Assembly (NCBI GenBank): GCA_038049695.1
Contig: CP142453.1
Location: 125,463,001 to 125,527,000 of the forward strand
Reading direction: 5' to 3'
Origin: Cinnamomum chago
Taxonomy: Eukaryota; Streptophyta; Magnoliopsida; Laurales; Lauraceae
Length of the DNA stretch: 64,000 bases
Made by a program: the position numbers and the translations under genes
Notes under the pieces: model-generated
What the model was told of the DNA's origin: nothing
Database searches by the model: none
What the model saw: only the letters and a program-made list of their open reading frames with translations
In this document: in pieces, positions 54,969 through 64,000 of the stretch
Layout of the letters: every line of letters starts with the position of its first letter
How positions within the stretch are numbered: the stretch's first letter is position 1

Positions 54969-55095
54969 CTACTTGGACAAACTTTTTGGCCAGAATTCTG
55001 GCCAACCCATATGGTTTCCATTGAATATCACTATGATATTCAATGGAAACCATATGGGTTGGCCAGAATTCTGGCCAAAAAGTTTGTCCAAGTAG
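54969..55095. repeat. Perfect inverted repeat: 62-bp arms, 3-nt loop
   Basis: Left arm 54969-55030 and right arm 55034-55095 are exact reverse complements with loop CTA. Each arm contains the 20-bp palindrome TTGGCCAGAATTCTGGCCAA. ATCTGGAATA occurs as a direct repeat just outside both ends (about 54953 and 55105). It lies about 465 bp upstream of the ATG of protease gene 3. Confidence 0.95.
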
Positions 55096-55343
55096 CATTA
55101 CTCATCTGGAATAGGGAGTCACACGTAAGAATCTCACATGCATGGAAATGGACAACTTGGCAGGGGATCCCGAATCGGACGTGAAATATATTGCAGCCAG
55201 TCAACTCTTATCAAATATCTTCAAGATTGCAAATCCAATAAATGGCACTCCCTGTGAGTAAATAAAATTTAATAATTTTCCTGTATTACAAGGCCAACCA
55301 TGATCCATCTCACACCGAATTTATAAACTGCCAATTTCACACA

Positions 55344-55370
55344 GCTAACATCCACTGTCCAAATACCAAA
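55344..55370 (+). promoter_or_regulatory. Conserved upstream block of protease gene 3
   Basis: GCTAACATCCACTGTCCAAA followed by TACCAAA, 215 bp upstream of the ATG, matching the blocks of genes 1 and 2 with one change. Confidence 0.55.
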
Positions 55371-55503
55371 AAAAAAGAAGAGACAAAACAGGCCTTTATA
55401 TTGTCCATATCTATGAAGATTTCTGAGAGATTAAAAACAGGCGTTTAAAGTAAGTAATAGTATCTGGTCAAAAACTCACTCCCCACTCCATTACTCCTCT
55501 CTC

Positions 55504-55511
55504 TATAAATA
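55504..55511 (+). promoter_or_regulatory. TATA box of protease gene 3
   Basis: TATAAATA after TCCTCTCTC, 55 bp upstream of the ATG. Confidence 0.75.
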
Positions 55512-55558
55512 ACAAAGAATCCACCACTCCAAACTCGTCTTCCTCCTCTTGTTTAGCC

Positions 55559-56854
55559 ATGGCTGCTTCTGCTCCTCTTCTTCCTATCGCCATCTTCTTC
55601 TTCTTGTTCTTCGTTCTACCCAACAGCCTCAACGCTGCTGGTTTCAGCGTCGAACTTATCCACCCTGACTCCCCCAAATCCCCATTTTACAATGCCTCCG
55701 AAAGCCCATTCGATCGCGTGAGGAAAGCCATTGATAGATCAAATTCTCGCATCAACTACTACATTTCCTCTACATCCGCAGCGAGACGCAAAGACGTGTC
55801 CTCCACAGTGGTGCCCAGAGCTGCAAGCTATCTCATGAACATTTTTCTCGGCACCCCACCTTTGGAAATCGTCGCCATCGCGGATACAGGAAGCGATCTC
55901 ATCTGGAGTCAGTGCCTTCCCTGCAAAACCTGCTATAAACAGGTCGCGCCTATTTTCGATCCTTCCAAATCATCTACTTACACTGACGTCTCGTGCAATT
56001 CCAATACGTGCTCGGAACTTCCTAAGTTCGGCTGCACCAGTAATGGAGGCTGCATGTATGGGTATTCATATGGAGACGGGTCCTATACCAATGGAGTCCT
56101 TGGAGAGGAGACGCTTACAATGACTTCATCAGATGGTGGCAGCGTGAATTTCCCTAATATAACTTTCGGGTGCGGTCATGAAAATGTAGGAGGCTTCGAC
56201 AGCCATGGAGCTGGTATCATCGGCCTTGGAGGTGGGCCTCTTTCATTGGTCTCTCAGTTGGGTCCTTCAGTAGGTAAGAAGTTCGCCTACTGCTTGGTGC
56301 CGTATGCTCAGAATACGACCAGCAGCCGGATGGATTTTGGTGACAATGCTGTAGTCTCTGGCAATGGGACTGTGATCACCCCTTTAATCTTCAAAACAGT
56401 TGGTGACACCTTCTTCTATGTTACCCTCGAAAAGATCAGCGTAGGAGAGAAGAGCATCTCTGTTCCCAGCCCTGGAAAAGGCAACATCTTGATTGACACA
56501 GGCACCACTCTCACCATCCTTCCTGCCTCCGCTCACAAAAGCCTTTTGTCTGTGTTGAAGGGTGCCATCAACCACCAACCGGTGCCAAACCCTTCAAAGT
56601 ATTTTGAACTCTGCTACGAGTTTCGGAAGGATCTCAAGATTCCTGACTTGACGTTTGGATTTGATGGGGGTGAATTGGTTCTTGGGTCTATGAATACCTT
56701 CCTTCAGGTGAGTGAGAATTTGACTTGTTTTTCTTTCTTGGGTTCAGACTCTGTCGGAATCATTGGCAATATCGCTCAACAGAACTTCAAGATTGGGTAC
56801 GATTTAAGTGACATGAAGGTGGCATTTCAGCCAACGGATTGTACCCATCAATAG
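55559..56854 (+). CDS. CDR1-like secreted aspartic protease, gene 3 (431 aa)
   Basis: Third member of the tandem cluster, intronless, ATG in the context GCCATGGCT. Signal peptide about residues 1-25 (…VLPNSLNA). The prosegment has LIHPDSPKSPFY, with Pro where genes 1 and 2 have Arg. The first catalytic motif is DTGS at 109-112 (IADTGSDLIWSQC; Ser for Thr after Trp). The Cys-rich insert is CLPCKTCYKQ to CMYGYSYGD. The second catalytic motif is DTGT at 313-316 where genes 1 and 2 have DSGT; both forms occur in active family members. The C-terminus has GNIAQQNFKIGYDLSDMKVA. It is the most diverged of the three in visible motifs, which may mean a different substrate. Apoplastic location is inferred from the signal peptide. 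Confidence 0.95.
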   Translation: MAASAPLLPIAIFFFLFFVLPNSLNAAGFSVELIHPDSPKSPFYNASESPFDRVRKAIDRSNSRINYYISSTSAARRKDVSSTVVPRAASYLMNIFLGTPPLEIVAIADTGSDLIWSQCLPCKTCYKQVAPIFDPSKSSTYTDVSCNSNTCSELPKFGCTSNGGCMYGYSYGDGSYTNGVLGEETLTMTSSDGGSVNFPNITFGCGHENVGGFDSHGAGIIGLGGGPLSLVSQLGPSVGKKFAYCLVPYAQNTTSSRMDFGDNAVVSGNGTVITPLIFKTVGDTFFYVTLEKISVGEKSISVPSPGKGNILIDTGTTLTILPASAHKSLLSVLKGAINHQPVPNPSKYFELCYEFRKDLKIPDLTFGFDGGELVLGSMNTFLQVSENLTCFSFLGSDSVGIIGNIAQQNFKIGYDLSDMKVAFQPTDCTHQ

Positions 56855-58229
56855 AGTTTGGAAAGCCTCTTCTAAAACTGTGTACACATTTGAAGGAAAT
56901 AATGTCTATGGATTGTTTGTTAACCTATTTGGGGTTGGAAAGAATGGCTAATTTCATTGGGATCTTAAAGGGATCATCACTGTCAGTAAATCATCACCCA
57001 TCCTGAATTCTTTTTTATGTTTGCTACATTTCCTTCTCAAAGGTGTTGAGCTTATTTACGACTATGGGCCGACTGGTTTGTGTTCAGTGAGTGGGCCGCT
57101 GGCTGCTGCAGATAACACTAATGCGTGGTATGATGCACACAAAGACATCGACTATTCACATATCTGACTCGATTACAAAGAACACTCAGAGTTAAAATTT
57201 AGACCCGGCAAAGCCTAACCCAACCTGCATTTAGGTTCAACCAACTTAATCTTTGTTATCCGCAATTAATCCCTTATATTTTTCCATCCAAAACATATAA
57301 CCATGAGTCACACGGTCAATAATTACTCATCCTAGTTGTATGGTATCAAAAAATTGACCTGTGTTGCATTGGTCCTATTTGAATGAGCCAAACAAGTATT
57401 ATTATTATTATTATTATTATTACCATTAAAATTTATGACACTATTTTGTGGAGTGTCTTTGTATTTTGATATAATCTTTTCTTACACCTAGGAGTTGGTG
57501 GAGTGCATAAGGGTTTGCTCCCCACATCTTGTGTTGGAAACTGCCCTAGATTTGCCCAATATGTATTTGTTTGGGTTTTTAATGGATACCACCCTTTTAA
57601 TTATATCTGTCTGTCGGGTCAAAGACTTCAAGTATACCCACATCATAAAGAAAGAAAGAATATTGATATGATGTTTTTGTATTTTGTATGAATATTTTAT
57701 TTTATTTCTACTTGTTTGGGTATTTTATTTTTATAGTCATTATTTAACATATATATACAATACTCAAGTTATGTATATTTCCTACTTTTTTTTTCTCAAG
57801 CACGCCCTTTGTTAGCTTGCTCAAAAACTACTTACACTTCCCTCTTAGGATGTGGATTGTGGATATAAGAAAATATACAATGGACATGACATAAACTATA
57901 GAACTGATAAAATATAATGGATTGTTTAAATGTCTATGCTATATGAGGATAAATAGACCTTGGCCAATTGGACTCCATGAGATAAGGATGTGGAAAACAT
58001 GTTTGGTATGTGTAAATCACTGTTCCGAATTTTTATCTTACATGAAGGAATCTCAAGATCTTAACATGTTGGCATAAGAAAGTTCAACAAAAGAATTTTT
58101 TATTTTAAGAAAAATTTGCTGACACATTTTGTTTCTTACTTGTCTCTTGCCTTTTAAATAATACTATTTAAAAACTCCAAATTCTCTCACTTATCCTAAA
58201 GATAGGCCCTATGTTCATAACCTCAAAGA
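56855..58229. other. Spacer after protease gene 3; (TAT)n microsatellite
   Basis: No gene. A (TAT)n run of about 8 units lies at 57397-57422. Confidence 0.55.
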
Positions 58230-59080
58230 AGGTGACCCAATTTTATAATTCCTAAGGCGGGTCACACGGTCACCATCACAAAAGGTGAGCCTATATTAAA
58301 ATTCTATAATGCTGGAACCATATTATAAATTCTATGAATATTGGCGCTATCTTCTAATTTATAAAGGTGAACATCATATTATAATTTCTAAATGTGGGTC
58401 CCATGTCCACAATCACAGAAAGGTAGCCCAACAGTATAACGTTCACAAAAGGTGAAGCCACATTGTAAATCCTATAAATGTGGACCTACATTGTAAATCT
58501 TATGAATGAGGCTGCTCCATGTTCGGGTTTCTAAAGGTATGTACCACATTGTAATATTTTAAATGTGAGTCTCGTGTTCACAGTTAACAAAAAAGATGAC
58601 CCCACATTATAATTCCCATAAAGATGGGCCCACATTGTAAACCCTATGAATGTGCTACCTCCATGTTCTATTTTTTAAAGGTAGGCACCACATAGTAATT
58701 TCCAAAGGTGGGTCCAGTGTCCAAGATCACAAAAAATATGGCTCCACTTTGAAATTCATAAATGTGGGTCACATGCATGGTCACGATCACAAAAGATGGA
58801 ATTGTGAGTCCTATGAATGTGGGCCCCATTTTCTAATTTCTAAAGGTGGTAGGTACCATGTTGTGATTTCTAAAGGTGAGTGCCATATTTATATTAAAAA
58901 AAAATGTGACTCCACATTATAATTCAAGTAAAGGTGGGCCGACTTTGTAAATCCTCTGAATATGGATTCCATGTTCTAATTTTGAAAGGTAGGTACCTCA
59001 TTGTAATTTATATAGGTGGGTCCCATATACAATAATAGCAGTGTCGCAAACAATAAAAGGTGGGTCCTGAATTATAAATC
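58230..59080. repeat. Degenerate tandem array around GGTGGGTCCCACATTGTAA-type units
   Basis: Short units of roughly 30-40 bp (AAAGGTGGGYCC, CACATTGTAAATCCTATGAA, TGTTCTAATTTCTAAAGGTA) recur more than ten times with drift and appear to form higher-order units of about 180-200 bp. No coding capacity. Confidence 0.7.
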
Positions 59081-59374
59081 TTATGCCCGCTCCTTAGAGC
59101 AAAACTTTTATAATATTACCAAATAAGTTATGTACAACATACCCTCACTAGAGTAATTTAATATTTGCCAAACAAGTTGGGCAGAATATAATTTTAACAC
59201 AACCTGATTTTGAGCACAAAATTAAAAATTACAGAAAAACATGCCAAATGGCCGGGCCCTAAGTAATCCGCCTCATATGGTCTTGAAATTCGGTTGGGCT
59301 TATCAAAGAATTCACAAATGGGCTAGCAAGTAAAACATGCATTTGAATAAGAATTTTTTAAGACTCCCCCTATT

Positions 59375-59600
59375 CAAATGCTTGCATCAATACCGAGCAA
59401 CCGTCGACCATAATAATATTTTACGTTGATCTCTCCTCTAGCGATGAGCTCATCAATGAAATGAGAGTGAATTTCTAAATCCTTTCTCCATTGTAATTGT
59501 AGATTTGTTGTCACAATACACAGCTTGCCAAGGGATGTTCGGAGGCCATCTCAAGATGCCCTTCTCCATTTTCTGGAGATATTTCTCCACTAAGAACCTG
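59375..59600 (-). pseudogene. Decayed Ty1/copia RNase H fragment
   Basis: On the minus strand, WQAVYCDNKSTI followed, after a frameshift, by KDLEIHSHFIDELIARGEIN resembles the C-terminal RNase H of copia polyproteins (CDN motif, then H-x-FI-x-ELI). Stops follow. No LTRs were recognised. The length is too short for a firm family assignment. Confidence 0.5.
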
Positions 59601-59644
59601 ACAAGTATTTCTCTTTTACTGTAATAAATTGTTTCCTCTCATTT

Positions 59645-60015
59645 GGGGGTGTCGGCCCCATGTTTCCTCTTTCTCTTCAATACAAATTTTACTTTCAAGC
59701 GCCCCCCCCCGCCCCATGTTTCCTCTTTCTCTTCAATACAAATTTTACTTTCAAGCCCCCCCCCCCCACCCACCAAAAAAAAAAAACTTGTTGTCACATA
59801 ACAAGACCAACTTTCAAGCCCCCCCCCCCCCCCCCCACCCACCCACCCCCCACCAAAAAAAAAAAACTTGTTGTCACATAACAAGACCAACTTTCAAGCC
59901 CCCCCCCCCACCCCACCAAAAAAAAAAGAACTTGTTGTCACATAACAAGACCAACTTTCAAGCCCCCCCACCCCCCACCAAAAAAAAAAAACTTGTTGTC
60001 ACATAACAAGACCAT
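59645..60015 (+). repeat. Poly-C/poly-A tandem repeat array
   Basis: Two units containing CCATGTTTCCTCTTTCTCTT are followed by four units of about 62-67 bp, each with a C-rich run, CACCAAAAAAAAAAAACTTG and TTGTCACATAACAAGACCAA. Units differ mainly in homopolymer length. The last unit leads into unique sequence at about 60012. Confidence 0.9.
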
Positions 60016-61084
60016 AGCTTTTCTTGCTTCTCATTGAAAACAGATTAGATCGGCGGAGCCACATGGAGTTGATCCTCGACTTTTAGTCTCCTTTAAAATA
60101 GGAGGAAAAGAAACGAAAGTTGATATGTTCATTGATGTCATTTTGTCCCTACTCATATTTTACTTTTTTTTTTTTTTTTGCCCATTTGACATCTATTTTC
60201 CCCTTCGGTGTTTTATGGTCTTTTTTTTTCTTTTAGCCCCTTCTCAACTTCTTCTTTCCTCTTCTTCACCCTTTGTTGATTTCAGATCTCAAACCTTCTC
60301 ATAATTAGCATATTTGAAATATTTTTTTGTTAAGTTATTATCAAAATTCAAATATTTAGAATCTTAATTCAAGTTTTGAATTAAATTAGATGAAATTCAA
60401 TTCTTAAGCATGAGATTTCATATGCTTATAAATAGATGTGCTTAAAAGTTCTCTATATTAACTACCTGTCTAGTTTCCTTCAACCTTATTGTTTTTATTA
60501 AAGTAATTATAAAAGGATTTAAGGCTTTAAACAATGAGCCAGATTTCAAGAATTTTTGTCAACAATAACCCCATATTATGATGTTAAAAAAAATTATGTA
60601 ATTTTATTTTTTAAACTATAAACACATGTTCACAAGTGAATATACTAAAATCATGCAATTTGTGATTCTTCTTTAATCTTTTGGACCTATGGTTGAATGT
60701 TATTAGATATGGAGAGTAATACAAATTAATCATTTTAATAATTTTTGGGGTATAATTTAATAACTATTTACAAGTTAAACTGGGATGAACACATTTATAA
60801 TTTAATAGCTATTTACGAGTTAAACCGGGTTGAACACATTTTCAAACTTTTGATATGTGTTAATATTTTAACTCTTTCTCAAACTTCTTGATAAAAGAGA
60901 TTATTCCCCTCTAATTAGAGAGAATTTTGGCTGTGCCACTTATGTAAAAAACCTTTACTTTTTCAGAGTTTATTTTTTCTTTTGTCATAACATGAAAGGA
61001 TTCCACAGGATTGCTAATAATGGATTAGAAAGATGGAAAGTAATCCACGAGATTGGTGATTATGGATTATCAAGATGGATTGAT
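60016..61084. other. AT-rich spacer with a 45-bp tandem duplication
   Basis: No gene. A poly-T run lies at 60164-60180. A 45-bp segment (TATAATTTAATAACTATTTA...) at 60751-60795 is repeated with a few changes at 60796-60841. Confidence 0.55.
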
Positions 61085-62363
61085 AATTATTGATAGAGAC
61101 ATTCTTGGGGCTAAGATCTAGTGAAATTTTAGGGCCAAAATCATGAAAGACTGAGCCCCTTGTTAATGGGGATCAGACAAAATTTTATAGAAAACTTGAA
61201 GAGATCTAATAGAAAAAGGTTTGGCTATTCTGAGGGAGGTTGAGAGAAGTTCAGTCAGATAGTGTTTAGCCTTCGTCTGAGAGACTCTATAGTTCCTGAA
61301 GAGATTGTCATTTCTACATTTCCAGAGGTTAAAAGTAGTGGAAAAGAATATGGAAGCAGCTCCTTTGTGGGCCAGAAAATCACTGTTGTTGGTGAAGGCA
61401 TGCCAAATCTTTGTAGGGGACAGGGGACCATCTAGACGAGCTTCAACAGCATGGAGAATCCAATTCTAGATAGAGGACGCAAACCTGCAGTAGAAGAAAA
61501 GATGGGGGGTGGTTTCCTGTTCCCCTTTGCAAAGACAGCAGTGAGAAGCAAGGTAGAAACCAGCAGCTTGAGCCCAGGCTTAGGTTGGGGTCTTGCCATG
61601 AAGCAGTCTCTATGCAAAGAAGGAAACTCTTGGCTGCAAAAAAAAGTTGCCCAAACCGCAGAGTGTCTTCTAGTTCTGGACAGATGCCAAGCCTCTTTGA
61701 AAGATAGGCCTTTGTCAGGGTGAGATTTCTAGGCCAGGCGATAAGCTAAATTCTCAGCTGGGGTGATGTTGATGAGAGCCAATCTAAGGGAGTTTGCCAC
61801 AGCTTGGGGGATGTCAGAGGGGATTACCCAATTGCTACCATCCCAGATGGAGGCAAGGAGCTGATTAGCAAGGAAAGAGGAGGAGGTGAAGAAGGAAGCC
61901 AGAGCTTCATCCCTGTCCAAGTTGTCAAACCAAATGTCCACAGACTTACCATTCCTTATGATCCACCTGCTAGCTTGATGAATATGGTGGGCTGAGCTCC
62001 TAATTCTGGGCCAAATGCAAGATCTTGATTTGGGACTAGCTGGACTCCAAAGGGCAGAGTCTCGAAGGTATCTGTGAGTCATCTAGGTTGCCCAGAGGGA
62101 GTTGGAAGATGCCATTGTCCAAGCCAATTTGATGAAAGAAGCTGCATTTTGCTCTTGTATTCGCCTGATGCCCATGCCACCTTCACTAGATGGAAGAGAA
62201 ACCACCTCCCATTTAATCTGGCTCCTTTTTAACTTGGAAGGGCATGCTGACCAGAGGATGTTGCACATGAAACTTTCCATAAGGGAGCAAACAGATTTCG
62301 GAATGGGGAAAATCAAGGCAATGTGGATGGCCAAGCTACTCAAGACATGTCTCACCATAACTC
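61085..62363 (-). mobile_element. LINE ORF2 fragment, minus strand
   Basis: On the minus strand, 62363 to about 61158 reads as the region after the reverse transcriptase (SSLAIHIALIFPIPKSV, NILWSACPSKLKRSQIKWEV, EGGMGIRRIQEQNAASFIKL, RWIIRNGKSVDIWFDNL), the zinc-binding domain and the end of ORF2 (NLWKCRNDNLFRNYRVSQTK). It has stops (for example at about 61729) and frameshifts. The ORF2 end matches the LINE tail at 53686-54065. The upstream part is cut off at 62364 by an LTR. Confidence 0.8.
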
Positions 62364-64000
62364 TGTCACGCCCTGAGCCCGAGACTGCACCCATCTCGAG
62401 GTGCGACAAACGCCCGCATCGGGATTCGAGTCAAACAAATTGACCTTTGTCCCCACGAACGGAATTCACCCATAGGATTTCACATGTGAGGTTTATATCA
62501 AATAGATATCAAATTGTAATCCAATAACATCAAATGCATTAAGATATAGAGCATAATGTTCGTGAGCATAGATTAAAGATTCAAGTTTAAGTTCAAGAGA
62601 TAGAAAGAGAAAGAAGTACGTTAAGTTAAGGTTTACAAGCCATAGTCTAAACAGGTTTATAAGGTATAACAAAAGATGTGGCAATCCAAGCCACGGTCCA
62701 TGGGTCATTTTGCATCCAATCTCAACGAGTAGATGTCTAGAAGATGACATCAGAAGTCCATTCAGCTACGTGATGGGGAGATTCCTCCTCCTCGTGGATC
62801 TCCGGGTTGGTGGCATCGAGGTAGTCACCTGTAACGCCAAATGTAGCACCATTAGACTAAGCTAAACAAGATAAACAGATACAAATCAAATAACATGTAA
62901 CAAATGAAATTGTTAGATAGATATAAATCACAGGAGGTCGATCAAAGCATAATTACTAGACAAATCTGAGCATGAATAAGCATGAGACGTGCGAATCAAA
63001 ATTTTACAGGTATACACAATAACAGAACTAAATGGCACATCCACATTAGCTATATTCTCTCAAAGTAACCATGTAAACATGTATGTAAAATGAGAGCATA
63101 AAACAAAACAGAACAGGGTGGTGCCACTAGGGGATAGAGGGCCCAAAACTCCCCATTGTGGACCTAGGGTGCCGGTCAACCCTCAAAATATACTCCCATC
63201 TGCAGAGGGCCAGAAATATATACTAAACCCACAGTTAACCGGGTCCGACTTAGATAGGGTCGAAGCCAAGTGGTGCCGACTCGAGGAATAAACGTACAAA
63301 TTAACAGAACATATACATAACAGATCATATCATAATTCAGAACTTATCAAGATTTAATTGAACATAAGCGGAAACCGATATAATAGATACAGGTATATAA
63401 GCAAGATATACATAACTAGACAGAAGTATGATCAAGTCATATGAGAGTACTGGAAACGGAATGCAATGCATGAACATAAATCATAGACGGAATCAAGATA
63501 TGAAGCAAGCCAATCCTACGGTCTTGGGAACTCTCAAGGTCATCACCGTCCAACTCGGTATAGTACTAAGGATTTCGGTGTTAATGGCATACAAAAGAAC
63601 CCTTGACGTTACATAATTTGGGCACCGAATCCCTTAGTATAACACATTTGGTTCGGATCTCAATTTCGAAAAACACGAGGTCCCTTGTGGGTGCACGGTT
63701 GCTCAACCCACATCCACATAATATACAAGTCCATTAGTCATGATAAATGTTCAAGGTATCCGTCCTTAAGGTCCAACTATTAGGCCAATTAATCTAAGCA
63801 TACTACGGTTCAACGCTTGGCTCGCGGTACCATCCGGTTGCCATAGTTTTTAATAAAATCCAATATCCACTTATTCCTCGAATTTCAAATTAAATACATG
63901 TAGGGATCGTGGGATTCTACACTTCAAGAGCTTTCCGACGGTATGTGGAACTCCAAAAACAGACGTACGGTTAAAAAGTTATGGTCATTCGAAGTTTGCA
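62364..64000 (-). repeat. Partial LTR of a minus-strand retrotransposon (continues past window)
   Basis: On the plus strand it begins TGTCACGCCCTGAGCCCGAG, directly interrupting the LINE; on the minus strand the LTR therefore ends in GGGCGTGACA. No coding frame. It shares blocks in the same order with the LTR at 43445-46192 (CAAATGTAGYA, GGTCGAAGC, GTGCCGACTC). The other end lies outside the window. Confidence 0.6.

Noticed and set aside
59629..60006. 125-aa proline/lysine-rich frame
   Set aside because: Translation of the poly-C/poly-A tandem repeats.
1..64000. CRISPR arrays, bacterial operons or a defence island
   Set aside because: The window is plant nuclear DNA with introns and plant retrotransposons; the tandem arrays present have no spacer structure.

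Overview
This is nuclear DNA of a flowering plant. The only host genes I can support are one two-exon SWIB-domain gene and three intronless CDR1-type aspartic protease genes. Most of the rest is transposable-element sequence of plant-specific types (Ty3/gypsy Tat and Athila lineages, L1-type LINEs, hAT-like and Harbinger-like non-autonomous elements, a TRIM) in AT-rich spacer. The species cannot be named from the sequence.

Bases 1-21423 are one nested retrotransposon block. The host element is a Tat-lineage Ty3/gypsy element whose 5' LTR is cut by the window edge. It has an intact 1959-aa gag-pol, a 49-bp tandem repeat array, a spliced antisense gene and a 3' LTR ending at 21423. An Athila-lineage element (8434 to about 16680) sits inside it. 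The layout is not a simple insertion: the Athila internal region runs directly into a second, nearly identical copy of the Tat repeat array, antisense gene and Athila LTR (16681-20042). That second LTR has the flanks expected of a solo LTR.

Bases 21424-38600 hold a 248-bp foldback MITE and then the SWIB gene: exon 1 at 23891-24151, exon 2 at 35649-35774. The 11.5-kb intron between them carries a 1.4-kb Harbinger-like element, a roughly 1.95-kb foldback, an internally deleted LINE, a LINE tail and a 138-bp hAT-like MITE. A further Harbinger-like element lies at 37289-38032.

Bases 38600-56854 contain three tandem, same-strand CDR1-like secreted aspartic proteases (38896-40200, 48631-49938, 55559-56854). 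They share a TATA box and an upstream block that also occurs twice without a gene, suggesting lost or partial gene copies. The spacers hold a minus-strand LTR fragment with a tRNA-Met-type primer site, LINE fragments, a tandem TRIM, hAT-like elements and a perfect 62-bp-arm palindrome close to the third gene.

Bases 56855-64000 have no host gene: degenerate minisatellite, a decayed copia fragment, poly-C/poly-A tandem repeats, a minus-strand LINE fragment, and an LTR that runs off the window end. The protease genes are likely apoplastic enzymes by family, and the SWIB protein is likely organellar or nuclear. Nothing suggests that the two work in one pathway.
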